Shown here: piece after piece, positions 8,207 to 17,097 of the stretch
Layout: every line of letters starts with the position of its first letter
How positions within the stretch are numbered: the first letter of the stretch is position 1
From: Parashewanella tropica
GTDB lineage: Bacteria; Pseudomonadota; Gammaproteobacteria; Enterobacterales; Shewanellaceae
DNA: 64,000 nt
Assembly: GCF_004358445.1 (NCBI RefSeq)
Contig: NZ_CP037951.1
Coordinates: 3,048,001 to 3,112,000 of the forward strand
Direction: 5' to 3'
Position numbers and translations under genes: made by a program
The notes under the pieces: generated by a model
What the model saw: the letters and a program-made list of their open reading frames with translations, nothing else
Database searches by the model: none
Told to the model about the DNA's origin: nothing

Positions 8207-9820
8207 ATGAAGAGTACCCTGTCGATTCGATCTTTAGTCTTGCTCTGCTTAGCGTTTATATTTTTGTCTGTTTTAGTGTTTACCTTTTGGTTTAATGCCA
8301 GTACCCAAAGGGAAAACCTAGAAGAGTTTGCTCAACGCCACACTCACAGTGTCACAAAATCCTATTTTGACTCTCTCAACGCCATGATGTTGACGGGTAG
8401 TATTAGCAATCGGGAGATGATCCGTGAGCGCTTAATTGCAGAAGATGAAATCAACGACATCCGTATTATTCGCTCTCCTGCATTAAGTAAAGTCTTTGGC
8501 GCTGGATTAGCGAGTGAACAAGTACAAGACACGTTGGATCAACGCGGCATCAGTGGTCAAATTATTAATGAAATTCGTGAAACAGCCAACGGACGTATAC
8601 TGACCCGTATTGAACCTATCTTAGCGCAATCAAACTATCAAGGTGTCAACTGCCTTGGATGTCACCAAGTTCCTGAAAACACCCAATTAGGTGCATTGAG
8701 AATCGACTACTCTTTAGCCGCTGAAGATAAAGCTTTGACCAAGAGCCTTTGGACTACGGGTACCGTTCAGTTTGCTTTATTTTTTGCCGCCTTCATCTTT
8801 ACGGCCTTTATTTTAAACCGTGTTGTTATTGCTCGCTTACGAAAGCTTCGTCACCTAATGAGTACTATTTCCGAAACGTCAGATTTAACATTACAGCTTA
8901 ACGATAATCGTGACGATGAAATTGGCTCCGTTTCATCAGCTTTCAACCAAATGGTTAAACAAATTAACGATACCTTATGCTCAGTAGTATCTAATGCCAA
9001 GCAAGTAACCCAATCCGCGATTGATATTAACTCTATGGCTAACACTACCAAAAAAGAAGTTCAGGCACAGAAATACAACACAGACCAAATGGCCACGGCC
9101 ATGACGGAAATGGCAGCCTCTGCTGAGCAAGTAAGATGTAATGCAGAAAGTACAGCCTCTCACTCTCAACAAACCAATGAACTTGCCATTAATGGTGAAA
9201 GTCAAACCCATGATGCCGTGAGTGCCATTGAAGGTTTGAGCCAAGAAGTACAACACGGTGCCATGAGAATTCAGCAGCTTGAACAACGAACCGATGAAGT
9301 GGCAGCTGTGTTATCAGTAATTTCAGGAATAGCTGAGCAGACCAACCTACTCGCGTTAAATGCAGCGATTGAAGCAGCTCGTGCAGGTGAACAAGGTCGT
9401 GGATTTGCAGTAGTAGCCGATGAGGTAAGAACACTCGCATCTCGTACCCAAGAATCTACTGAAGACATTCGCCGTACCATAGAAGGCTTAAAAGAAGAAA
9501 CTTCTGATTGTGTTGCAGTAATGAACACGGCATCTGAGTTAGCACAACAGCAGGTTGAATCCATTCAAAGTGTCGCGGTTGAACTGAAGCAAATCTCTGA
9601 CGCAGTAAATCAAATTTGTGAATTAAATACTCAAATGGAAACTGCGGCTTCAGAGCAAAGCCGAGTAGCGGAATCCATCAACAATAACGTAATTGAAATT
9701 GCTAACTCGACTGATACTACTTCTGATGATGCAAAAAATACTGCTGCTATTGCTGAGCATTTATTGGATATGGCGGGTCAGTTAGAAGAAAGCGCTAAGC
9801 AATTTAAATTGAAGATGTAG
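8207..9820 (+). CDS. Methyl-accepting chemotaxis protein with a periplasmic CXXCH (c-type haem) motif
   Basis: A 537-residue transmembrane chemoreceptor. TM1 is at about residues 5-29. A periplasmic sensor domain of about 150 residues contains CLGCH at 149-153, which is the c-type haem attachment motif. TM2 lies near 185-210 and is followed by a HAMP domain. The signalling hairpin has the highly conserved tip [32 protein letters not shown] (residue range about 385-420). The start is placed at ATG 8207 because a FliA promoter covers the alternative GTG. Shine-Dalgarno signals are weak. Haem-containing receptors of this layout are known to sense redox state or gases; the ligand here is unknown. 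It lies divergent from flhA and ends at a strong terminator. Confidence 0.92.
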   Translation: MKSTLSIRSLVLLCLAFIFLSVLVFTFWFNASTQRENLEEFAQRHTHSVTKSYFDSLNAMMLTGSISNREMIRERLIAEDEINDIRIIRSPALSKVFGAGLASEQVQDTLDQRGISGQIINEIRETANGRILTRIEPILAQSNYQGVNCLGCHQVPENTQLGALRIDYSLAAEDKALTKSLWTTGTVQFALFFAAFIFTAFILNRVVIARLRKLRHLMSTISETSDLTLQLNDNRDDEIGSVSSAFNQMVKQINDTLCSVVSNAKQVTQSAIDINSMANTTKKEVQAQKYNTDQMATAMTEMAASAEQVRCNAESTASHSQQTNELAINGESQTHDAVSAIEGLSQEVQHGAMRIQQLEQRTDEVAAVLSVISGIAEQTNLLALNAAIEAARAGEQGRGFAVVADEVRTLASRTQESTEDIRRTIEGLKEETSDCVAVMNTASELAQQQVESIQSVAVELKQISDAVNQICELNTQMETAASEQSRVAESINNNVIEIANSTDTTSDDAKNTAAIAEHLLDMAGQLEESAKQFKLKM

Positions 9821-9841
9821 CTTGCTACTCACTTCACAAAC

Positions 9842-9869
9842 AAGGGAGGCAACATTTTGCTTCCCTTTT
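9842..9869 (+). terminator. Intrinsic terminator after the chemoreceptor gene
   Basis: An 11-bp stem (AAGGGAGGCAA with TTGCTTCCCTT, one G-T pair) around a CATT loop is followed by TTTT. It begins about 22 bases after the chemoreceptor stop. It could also serve the convergent lipoprotein gene. Confidence 0.7.
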
Positions 9870-9907
9870 CTATTATTGTTTATTGTAAAGCGCTCCCAAT
9901 TTCCCCA

Positions 9908-12900
9908 TTACTGATCGCGCTTTTCCTTATAAAACTCATAATTTGGCGAAAATTGAATATCACCTTCATAAATATCATCATAATCTTTTAATTGCTCTGG
10001 CGTTTTAATTCTAAGTAGTTGAGACAAAGTTCGATAAACACTCTGTTGCTTTTGCCAAAAGCTCCACACTTCGCCTTTCACTACCTCATTATTATCAGAG
10101 ACAATATCTACCGCCCAATAATAAGCTTTAGTTGCATCTAGCTGGATGGATGAAATATCAGCACTATTTCCATTAATTAACGACTCATCTAATCGACTTG
10201 TACTTTCTCGGTTTGAAACTGACGCATTGTTGTCAGAAAAATAAACTCGATACTGAGTAAAGCCTTCATCAAAGTTAGAGTGCTTAAGCCATGAAAGAGA
10301 AGACAGTAGCTCTATCGCAAGGCTTTTTCCATTCGTTGGCTTAGGCATAAACGCAGGCAGTTTTTTATTAAAGATCTGACTCATTTCATGCTGAGATAGC
10401 GCCTTATGTGCAATCACTAAATCATCTAATCCAGCATGATTAAAAGTAGTGTAGAGCGTCTTCGACTGACCAAATACAGCATAGGCGCCTCTAGCATAAG
10501 CATGCCCAGTTCCACTGCTAGACACTAAGCTAAATTCAGTAGGAATGTCAGCGTCACCTTTTTGTTCGCCATTTACATAAGCGATAAGTTTTCTCGTGTC
10601 CCAATCCAACGTCATACCAATGTGAACCCAGTTATCGACATTTAGCAGCGCTTCGACATTGGGGATATCCAGTGACAGCTTACGATTAAGTGTGGTTTTA
10701 GATTTATCATGTATTAGGAAGTTAAGTTTATTGCCCTCAGCTGATACAACCCAACCATCGCCATCCCAACCTGAACCAAAGCGTCTGCCTCTTCGAGCTA
10801 ATTCGGTGTAACCATTTAGATCAAGAGAGCTGTCAGGTTTATACCAAAATGAAATCGAGAAATTCTTATTGTTAACTTCAAAAACATGCGGGTGATAACG
10901 ATGTACTGAACCCGCTTCGTTGTTCAACTCATTACTAAACAATTTGCCTTGAGTTACAGCCCAAGTGACGCTTTTATCTGTAACCGCTTGGGATGCCCCC
11001 ATCTGATTATTAAATACTTCACAGCTGACTTTATATGGTTCTCCATGTTCGTCTTTATAGCGATTGCCTTTATATCCCCAATTAAACAACGAAACATTGG
11101 CGTCATTACCTGTAGAAGTAAACTCAGAGCGCACATCAGCCTTGGTATCAATACAAGATTCATCAAAAGTGAATACATCGGAAATCCCGTTATGCTCTAC
11201 GTTGATGTGTAAAATGCCTCTGGTGGTCAAATTGGTTTCATCGGCCAGTACATAGTAAGCATCAACAAGTCCAATAAAGCCTTTAGGAGGTTCAAAGTGA
11301 ATGCTGTTATCTGGGTTAACACTGATTTTTGAATCGATGGCGCCATTGCTTGACAGCTTAGGGTTAATATGAACACTTAATACTTTTAGCTTTTGATTGC
11401 CTGCATCACTGTCATTGTTGAGTACATTGATATCTGCGACATCATCTCTATATACAGAAAAGTGATCTGGCTGAGCAAGAGGATGGAAGTTCCAATCAGA
11501 GGCTGGCACTCTTAAATCGTAATGCTGTCTGACTCCTGCACGCTGACTCTTGACTCTTCTTGCCGCGCCTTCTCGTTGATGAACGATGGTACTTTGTGTT
11601 GAAGCATGGCTGCTTCGCATCGCATTCAATCCATACAAACGCTCAGGAAAAGACTCGTGCTTAGAGCCATAATGATGCCCCATTTCATGAAGATAAGTCC
11701 CTTGGTTTCCTTGAGAAGCCGAGTTCATCATTTTCTCACCATAAGCACGTCCCGATGCGCCGTGAGGTTTATTCCAATAGACATTTTCATACCAGAATTG
11801 AGCACCAGAGCGTCTTGGATACCAAAATTCGGATAGATTTCGATTCCAGTTATCATCCCATTCTGCTGATGATGAACCATCATCTGGTAACCCTTTACCC
11901 GACGTTTCAATCAATAAATCCGACACAGATAATCGTTCATAAAAGGTCCGTGAAGTCATTTGATCGGCTAGATTGACTTGATAGTCAACAAAGGCGATGG
12001 CTCTTTCGATTTTGCCTTGACCATTAAATAGCGCATGTAAAGAATGAAAAGAAATTTGCTGACTTTGCGGACGCTCAAACAAGTGAAAGTCATCACCTTG
12101 TTGTGGCCAGTAAATCAGGTTCTCATTATTAGAATCAGCGCCGTAATCAACACGCTGATAATTGGCTTGTTTACCTAACTGATATTTTGCATCGGATACA
12201 CCCGACAACTCACAAATGCCATCATTTTCAAATGACTTATTAAACGCTGCGAAATATTCCGCATCTGCTGATAACTCAAACTCTGGTTTAGTACTGTATC
12301 CAACAAATACGTCGTAAGAAATCGTACAATCTGGCCAAATAGTGGCAAATACCGCACTATCTGGGTACTTGTCGATTCGCCCTCTAAATGATCTCACTTC
12401 GGGCATAATATCCAGTTGCTGATATTTGGTTTCAGTAGGATTATTGTCGTTAAACGTCCATATTCCTGTGGTGTTTTTCCGTAACGAATACCGCTCTAAA
12501 GACACGGCTAACATTTCATCTTGAGCATTCACTTTTCCGTCACCTGAGGTATCAAGCACCAACAGCGGTAAAGTAAATTTATCTCTTAGGCGTAACTTGT
12601 GATCATTGGGATTCGTGCCCTGCTCTATTTCTTTGCCATTGGTTACCCCATCATTATCTTGATCGGCATTGGCACCATCGGAACCATCAATAGGGTTTAG
12701 GTGGTATCTCACCTCAACAAGATCGGGAAGACCGTCATTATCAACATCGCTATTAGCATCATTATGTTTAAATGGATCTAAACCCAGTTGTCTTTCTTTG
12801 CCATTTGAAAGTCCATCGTTATCAGTATCAGCTTTATTGATGTCACCAGCAACAAACGGGTTAAACCCGTGCTTAACTTCTTCAAGGTTTGTAAAACCAT

Positions 12901-13744
12901 CACCGTCATTATCTTTACTGGCATCTTGAACATCCAAAGGGTTTAATTTGGCGTTCACTTCTTCGAAATCTGTTAAGCCGTCACCATCGCTATCAGCAGA
13001 TTTTTTATTCGTTCCAAGTTGTACTTCAACATCATCCACAAGACCATCTAAGTCACTATCAAACAACAGACAGCTTTCTTCTACACTGAATTGCCATAGT
13101 TCACTTCGCTTTCCAAAGACTCTGATTTTCTCATTGTTATCATTTATTGCAGTAACAAGCTGCGACCATTCGGTTTTCTCTTTGACACCTGAGACATCTT
13201 GTTGAGCATGAATGATTTTCTCGTCAGAATTTTCCAAACGACTTATTTGAAACATTCTTAATGAGTTGCGAGATGTAGAGCGAGTAAAAATATAAGACAG
13301 TTTGTATGTTGGACAGCGATGCTGAACTTCGAAGGTTAAATCTAAGGTCGTATTGCCCCAAATTCCAACGCCACCATCAATGTCGATTTTAGTCGCAGGA
13401 TTTGGTACATCTGTGACCTTCAAAGAGGTAAGAAACTGCCTTTTAGAGGAAAGCAACGCCAACTCTTTCGTCGTGAATGACATGTTATCGGTAATATTGT
13501 CAGACTCGAATTCAGAAAAGCTTTCTACCACTTTTGCTTTGTATTCAACAAGGTTTGACTTAGCAGGGTTAGTTCCATTTTTCTTTTCTTCAACGTCTGG
13601 AACGCCATCCTTATCGGTATCAAGATTAGGATCGACTGGAGCCGTTTCTTTAATAGGGTCATTAGTTGAAGGTTTATCTGATTCAGAGCCCGAGCCGCAG
13701 CCTAGAATTGAGATTGCGAGTAGAAATGTCAATGTATTGCGCAT
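9908..13744 (-). CDS. Large lipoprotein with thrombospondin-type-3 calcium repeats, a metzincin-like HExxHxxGxxH motif and a LamG-like domain
   Basis: A 1278-residue exported protein. The signal peptide ends in the lipobox LGC (Cys16), giving a lipoprotein N-terminus. Residues 40-380 contain at least six thrombospondin type 3 or dockerin-like calcium repeats (for example DTDKDGVPDVEE, DSDGDGLTDFEE, DTDNDGLSNGKE). The motif HEMGHHYGSKHE at residues 686-697 matches the metzincin zinc site HExxHxxGxxH. Around residues 900-1100 a LamG/concanavalin-like domain is suggested by FSISFWYKPDSS and the GWDGDGWVVSAEGNKL region. The protein is probably displayed on the cell surface and calcium-dependent. 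The substrate is unknown. It is monocistronic, convergent with the chemoreceptor gene, and has no functional link to flagella that I can see. Confidence 0.85.
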   Translation of the reverse strand: MRNTLTFLLAISILGCGSGSESDKPSTNDPIKETAPVDPNLDTDKDGVPDVEEKKNGTNPAKSNLVEYKAKVVESFSEFESDNITDNMSFTTKELALLSSKRQFLTSLKVTDVPNPATKIDIDGGVGIWGNTTLDLTFEVQHRCPTYKLSYIFTRSTSRNSLRMFQISRLENSDEKIIHAQQDVSGVKEKTEWSQLVTAINDNNEKIRVFGKRSELWQFSVEESCLLFDSDLDGLVDDVEVQLGTNKKSADSDGDGLTDFEEVNAKLNPLDVQDASKDNDGDGFTNLEEVKHGFNPFVAGDINKADTDNDGLSNGKERQLGLDPFKHNDANSDVDNDGLPDLVEVRYHLNPIDGSDGANADQDNDGVTNGKEIEQGTNPNDHKLRLRDKFTLPLLVLDTSGDGKVNAQDEMLAVSLERYSLRKNTTGIWTFNDNNPTETKYQQLDIMPEVRSFRGRIDKYPDSAVFATIWPDCTISYDVFVGYSTKPEFELSADAEYFAAFNKSFENDGICELSGVSDAKYQLGKQANYQRVDYGADSNNENLIYWPQQGDDFHLFERPQSQQISFHSLHALFNGQGKIERAIAFVDYQVNLADQMTSRTFYERLSVSDLLIETSGKGLPDDGSSSAEWDDNWNRNLSEFWYPRRSGAQFWYENVYWNKPHGASGRAYGEKMMNSASQGNQGTYLHEMGHHYGSKHESFPERLYGLNAMRSSHASTQSTIVHQREGAARRVKSQRAGVRQHYDLRVPASDWNFHPLAQPDHFSVYRDDVADINVLNNDSDAGNQKLKVLSVHINPKLSSNGAIDSKISVNPDNSIHFEPPKGFIGLVDAYYVLADETNLTTRGILHINVEHNGISDVFTFDESCIDTKADVRSEFTSTGNDANVSLFNWGYKGNRYKDEHGEPYKVSCEVFNNQMGASQAVTDKSVTWAVTQGKLFSNELNNEAGSVHRYHPHVFEVNNKNFSISFWYKPDSSLDLNGYTELARRGRRFGSGWDGDGWVVSAEGNKLNFLIHDKSKTTLNRKLSLDIPNVEALLNVDNWVHIGMTLDWDTRKLIAYVNGEQKGDADIPTEFSLVSSSGTGHAYARGAYAVFGQSKTLYTTFNHAGLDDLVIAHKALSQHEMSQIFNKKLPAFMPKPTNGKSLAIELLSSLSWLKHSNFDEGFTQYRVYFSDNNASVSNRESTSRLDESLINGNSADISSIQLDATKAYYWAVDIVSDNNEVVKGEVWSFWQKQQSVYRTLSQLLRIKTPEQLKDYDDIYEGDIQFSPNYEFYKEKRDQ

Positions 13745-13855
13745 AATAGAAAACAGAGGCTGAATAAAAAGGGTTAAACGAGTAGACCTGAATCAAGAGT
13801 TGAGTTCAATGCAATAACGCTCAGAAAATTAACATTTCTAATTATCATACAAATA

Positions 13856-13881
13856 AAAAAGGAGCCAACTGGCTCCTTTTT
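13856..13881 (-). terminator. Strong bidirectional intrinsic terminator
   Basis: AAAAAGGAGCCA and TGGCTCCTTTTT form a near-continuous stem flanked by A- and T-runs, so it can work on either strand. On the minus strand it ends the ECF-regulon transcript after it crosses the 265-bp repeat next to it. Confidence 0.8.
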
Positions 13882-14146
13882 AGGGCCTGTTGACCTTTCG
13901 TGCTTATTTTTGCAGCGAGAAATTGGTTATCTTATACAAGGCAGAGTTTGTGAGGTGTAGTTATTCTACATAAACAAACGATAACGCTGCAGAAGTGACC
14001 AATTTATGCTGTCTTCGATGCTTTTGAGCACATCCTGTTCGGTGTTGTGATCAGTTTACTTAGATGACTAAGTTTCACTGCTCACGCCTTGAACAGAAAA
14101 GTGCTCAAACAGCACAAAATTTAAGCCTGAAAGATCAACAGGCCCT
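13882..14146. mobile_element. 265-bp TA-flanked inverted-repeat element, copy 1 (MITE-like)
   Basis: The 18-base ends AGGGCCTGTTGACCTTTC and, as reverse complement of the right end, AGGGCCTGTTGATCTTTC match at 17 of 18 positions. The element is bounded by TA on both sides, as expected for target duplication by IS630/Tc1-type transposases. A second copy in the same orientation is at 50173-50436, with very similar sequence throughout. There is no open reading frame of note. It lies between a terminator and the 14160 lipoprotein gene and occupies most of this 415-base gap. Confidence 0.8.
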
Positions 14147-14159
14147 ATAACATGAGTTT

Positions 14160-14681
14160 CTACTTGGATATTTTTTTCTTCAATGATTCCAAAGCATCCA
14201 CTGAAAACCCGCGATCATAAAAATAAAGCACCTTGCCTTTATCATCGATTAACATAACACGAGCATTATTGGGCTTATGGTTTCCAGTGAACCTTTGTAA
14301 TACATGGGCATCGTCGTATAAGGTAACTACGCCTTTCCACTGTTCTTTAGGTATGCCATTTCTCATGCCGTTATTAATATAATCCTGAAACACACTCGAC
14401 ATGACTCCAGTTGCAGCAGCCAATTCATATGTCGGAGTATTAACATTGGTACCTTTTAATGCTTGTAACCAACGATCAATATCAAACTGGCTGTTACGAA
14501 CATAACCAATCAACAATATTGTTTGTGGGCTTTTGAAGTCATTGGGAATAATCACACTGCGCTTCTCTAGCGTTTCCCCCTTCATATTCGGCAAGAATTC
14601 TTGCATGATTTTTTGATTCGGATAAGTGCTACTACAAGCAACTAACCACAAAGAAAGTAAAAAGATAATTCCCTTTTTCAT
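14160..14681 (-). CDS. Putative lipoprotein, possible thioredoxin-like fold
   Basis: A 173-residue protein with a signal peptide and the lipobox VAC (Cys16). The C-terminal half (around ARVMLIDDKGKVLYFYDRG) resembles the strand-turn-strand end of thioredoxin-like proteins, but no catalytic Cys pair is present. I do not recognise the family with certainty. It is the last gene of the ECF/ChrR cluster, and its ribosome site AGGAG overlaps the end of the cfa remnant, so it is probably co-transcribed from the promoter at 16259-16286. That would make it a stress-induced envelope lipoprotein. Confidence 0.75.
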   Translation of the reverse strand: MKKGIIFLLSLWLVACSSTYPNQKIMQEFLPNMKGETLEKRSVIIPNDFKSPQTILLIGYVRNSQFDIDRWLQALKGTNVNTPTYELAAATGVMSSVFQDYINNGMRNGIPKEQWKGVVTLYDDAHVLQRFTGNHKPNNARVMLIDDKGKVLYFYDRGFSVDALESLKKKISK

Positions 14682-14685
14682 TTCA

Positions 14686-15021
14686 CTATCTCCTTAATAC
14701 CATCTGTACTGAACTGATTGAACGTTCTAAAAAAACTTCACAATAGCCGAAATAGTAAAGCCATCATCGCCTGAATTTGTCATCGTACCCATGATGTTTC
14801 AGTTGATACCATTGCTGCAAAAATCGCTCTCTCCAGTGAGCTAAAGTTCTTACATAATGAAGCCCAATATCTTCTATGCCTTTAACGACTAAAAGTGTTT
14901 TTCTCTGTGTAAGTGTAGTCATTTCTGAAATACACGGTAAAAAGCCACTGGAAAAAATGTACTTCAGGATAAAGTCCACACTGCTCTTATACGATTCATA
15001 ACGTTCGCAACTATTACTGAC
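14686..15021 (-). pseudogene. cfa: Cyclopropane-fatty-acid synthase remnant (3' end of cfa, with a nonsense codon)
   Basis: One reading frame on the minus strand encodes the C-terminal part of a Cfa-type methyltransferase: CERYESYKSSVDFILKYIF, then EDIGLHYVRTLAHWRERF, then GYDDKFRR. It is interrupted by TGA at 14764-14766 and continues in the same frame as WLYYFGYCEVFLERSISSVQ to a stop at 14686-14688. The family is about 380-420 residues long; roughly the last 110 remain. The remnant begins within about 15 bases of the SDR stop codon, so a deletion has removed the rest of cfa. Cfa makes cyclopropane lipids and is a typical member of ChrR-regulated clusters. Confidence 0.85.
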
Positions 15022-15031
15022 AGGTTTTCTT

Positions 15032-15754
15032 TCATTTGGCCGTCCTTGAAATCATTTTACTCCACCAAGAAATAGGAAGCAGTGAAAGTATTCTTAATAA
15101 TAAAGTTAATCGCTTAGGGAAATGTATGTAACGCTCACGCTTAGATACGCCGTTAAAAATGGCTTCAGCGGCTTGCGTAGCAGTTATAAGAAATGGCATG
15201 GGAAAGTCATTTTTATCTGTAAGTGGTGTTTTAACAAAACCTGGGTGAACAAGGCTCACGTCAATGTTGTAATGCCTTAAGTCAAGCATTAGGCTTTTCG
15301 CTAAATAGTCCATGCCAGCTTTAGATGTTCCATAACCCTCTGCCCTAGGAAAAGGCAATATCGTGACACTTGAGCTGACCAATACCAGTTGCCCACCGTT
15401 TTTTAATTTGGGTAATAAGCTCTCTAGTAGATAGCCAACAGAAATCAGGTTGGTTTCGATATTGTGTTTAAAACTGTGGGCATCGAAGTGTTTGGCATCA
15501 TCAATGTACTTACAATCGCCAGCGTTTAGAATCAAGATATCTAATTGCTCTAAGTCTTTTGTCGACTCTATAACTTGTTGATGGTCGGTTACATCAAAAC
15601 AGAGAGTCTTAGAATTTAAATGACCTTGTGTTAAATCATTCAACTTTTGAGCATTACGACCGCAAGCAATAACATGATAGTCGTATTTAAGATATTGATG
15701 ATACAAAGCCTCACCAATACCTGAAGAGGCTCCCGTAATTAAGACTTTTTGCAT
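15032..15754 (-). CDS. Short-chain dehydrogenase/reductase
   Basis: A 240-residue classical SDR. The NAD(P)-binding motif TGASSGIGEAL is at residues 7-17, NAG follows in LILNAGD, and the catalytic Ser and YxxxK appear in LVSSSVT and YGTSKAG (Tyr and Lys four apart). A helix-rich, basic C-terminus (LLLRILSLLPISWWSKM) suggests membrane association. It overlaps the preceding SnoaL-like gene by 16 bases. SDRs of this type sit beside NTF2-like and Cfa genes in ECF/ChrR clusters and are thought to act on lipid-derived substrates; the substrate here is unknown. Confidence 0.9.
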   Translation of the reverse strand: MQKVLITGASSGIGEALYHQYLKYDYHVIACGRNAQKLNDLTQGHLNSKTLCFDVTDHQQVIESTKDLEQLDILILNAGDCKYIDDAKHFDAHSFKHNIETNLISVGYLLESLLPKLKNGGQLVLVSSSVTILPFPRAEGYGTSKAGMDYLAKSLMLDLRHYNIDVSLVHPGFVKTPLTDKNDFPMPFLITATQAAEAIFNGVSKRERYIHFPKRLTLLLRILSLLPISWWSKMISRTAK

Positions 15755-16203
15755 TTCCCTATGTACCCCTTAAGTTTACGAACCATGAACCCAAGTACAG
15801 GAGCATGTTCATAAACCATTTCGCCAACATCGTAATAGTCACGGTGATAAATGACTTTGTCTCCTTGACCACGAATCAAAGAATGCCCTTCTACTAAGAT
15901 AGGTTTTCCACGCTTAATTTTGGGGTTGGTAAAGGTCATCTTCCAATACAAAGCGGCATTGCATTTATCGTAGAAAGTTTCGTAGATATCGAAATGACAT
16001 GAAGTGGTGTTTTTATACATAGCCTGAAAATACTCATGTAAGTCTTCCACGCCCACCACACGATGAATCGGATCTCGAAATACGACGTTTTCATGGTAAA
16101 CATCATAAATTTTGTGAAGATCTTGCTTAGTTAGTGTCTGATACAGCTCAACAACATTCTTAAACCATGTAGGATCTGTAAGTTTTATCAGTTGTTCAGA
16201 CAT
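15739..16203 (-). CDS. SnoaL/NTF2-like protein of the ECF-ChrR regulon
   Basis: A 154-residue single-domain protein with the NTF2-like cone-fold pattern: an N-terminal helix (ELYQTLTKQDLHKIYDVYHE), the VFRDPIHRVVG strand-turn and the WKMTFTN and VEGHSLIR strands. No catalytic role is established for the family in this context. It is the first gene of the unit driven by the ECF-type promoter at 16259-16286, and the ribosome site AAGGAG is 5 bases before the ATG. In related genomes this gene follows chrR directly; here a hairpin element lies between them. Confidence 0.85.
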   Translation of the reverse strand: MSEQLIKLTDPTWFKNVVELYQTLTKQDLHKIYDVYHENVVFRDPIHRVVGVEDLHEYFQAMYKNTTSCHFDIYETFYDKCNAALYWKMTFTNPKIKRGKPILVEGHSLIRGQGDKVIYHRDYYDVGEMVYEHAPVLGFMVRKLKGYIGKCKKS

Positions 16204-16258
16204 TTTAGCTCCTTGTGATCCCCAAAACTCAAACAGTTAGAAGGGTTAGCAACAGCTC

Positions 16259-16286
16259 AATACGCGACAACTTAACGAGTAAATCA
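16259..16286 (-). promoter_or_regulatory. ECF-sigma (RpoE/ChrR-type) promoter for the SnoaL-SDR unit
   Basis: On the minus strand TGATTT, 16 bases, CGTATT. This matches two other sites in the window (17771-17798 and 18941-18968) in sequence and exact spacing. It also resembles the TGATCC-type -35 known for RpoE of ChrR systems. It lies 56 bases upstream of the SnoaL-like ATG. Confidence 0.75.
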
Positions 16287-16307
16287 GTGATTTTTACATA
16301 GCTAGGT

Positions 16308-16398
16308 AGTGATAATATGAACGTCAACAGAAGCGCACGTCCATGTGCTAACGACCGTGACATCCTGTCACGGACGGTTGACTTATCACACTATCACT
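16308..16398. repeat. 91-bp double-hairpin inverted-repeat element, copy A
   Basis: The ends AGTGATAATATGAACGTCAAC and, as reverse complement of the right end, AGTGATAGTGTGATAAGTCAAC are imperfect inverted repeats. Inside are two hairpins: CCGTGACA-TCC-TGTCACGG and a GCAC/GTGC stem. A second copy, in opposite orientation, is at 26474-26565 with paired base changes that keep the stems. Copy A lies between chrR and its downstream target unit. It has no coding capacity. Confidence 0.8.
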
Positions 16399-16446
16399 CC
16401 CATCTTGACTCCGAATTGCACCTAATAATTCAGTGTGAATTCGGAT

Positions 16447-17097
16447 TTAATAAATATAAGCACCTATTGGGTTCAGTAACTTGTTTATGCCTTGAGTGAA
16501 GTGCAGAGAATCACTAACAATCGTCATACATAAACAGCCATCTCTCGATATTGGTTGATGCTTATGTTCGCCTTCAAGGAAGATAAAGTCTCCTTCTGCA
16601 TATCGATCAGCTTCATCCTCAAATGCACCAGACAACACCAGTGTAACTTCATAACCTTTATGACTGTGTTGAGGAACATTTCCACCAGCTTGAATATGTA
16701 ACAAACTGGTTCTTACTGTGCCTTCATCAAGCTTGGCTCTAGATCTTGAAATTTTTCCAATCGAACTGGCTTTACCAAAACTTAAGTTTGATAAAGCTCT
16801 CGGCAAAATGAAATTCTCACCTCCTATTTGAAACGGTTGTAGAGATGGCAACAGAGGCATATCAATGACATCATCATCCAATATCGCACTCAGTATATTA
16901 TCGAACTCACTATTATCCTCATCACCAACTTCCTGATGAAATACATCGTCAGCTTGCTGGTTGGTTAAATGATCAGCTCTATAACGGCAGGTAGGACATT
17001 TTTCCAGATGCGTTGCCACAGCACAGCTAAAAGATGTCATTAATTCACCACTTGCAAACGCAGCGAGTAATTGAGGATCGGGATGATAGTTAATCAT
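16447..17097 (-). CDS. chrR: Zinc anti-sigma factor ChrR, cupin-type
   Basis: ChrR holds its ECF sigma factor inactive until singlet oxygen or similar stress. The 216 residues comprise an N-terminal anti-sigma domain with the zinc motif H-x3-CPTC (about residues 31-37) and a C-terminal cupin domain (about 110-200) with HSHKGYEVTLVLSG metal ligands. The gene overlaps the sigma gene by 4 bases, as is usual for the pair. Identification rests on the domain pair and the sigma partner. The inducing signal is known for Rhodobacter homologues and assumed here. Confidence 0.92.
   Translation of the reverse strand: MINYHPDPQLLAAFASGELMTSFSCAVATHLEKCPTCRYRADHLTNQQADDVFHQEVGDEDNSEFDNILSAILDDDVIDMPLLPSLQPFQIGGENFILPRALSNLSFGKASSIGKISRSRAKLDEGTVRTSLLHIQAGGNVPQHSHKGYEVTLVLSGAFEDEADRYAEGDFIFLEGEHKHQPISRDGCLCMTIVSDSLHFTQGINKLLNPIGAYIY

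Noticed and set aside
12600-13200. Plus-strand open frames of 80-87 codons opposite the calcium-repeat part of the large lipoprotein
   Set aside because: They are shadow frames of the repetitive Asp/Gly-rich coding sequence with no ribosome sites.
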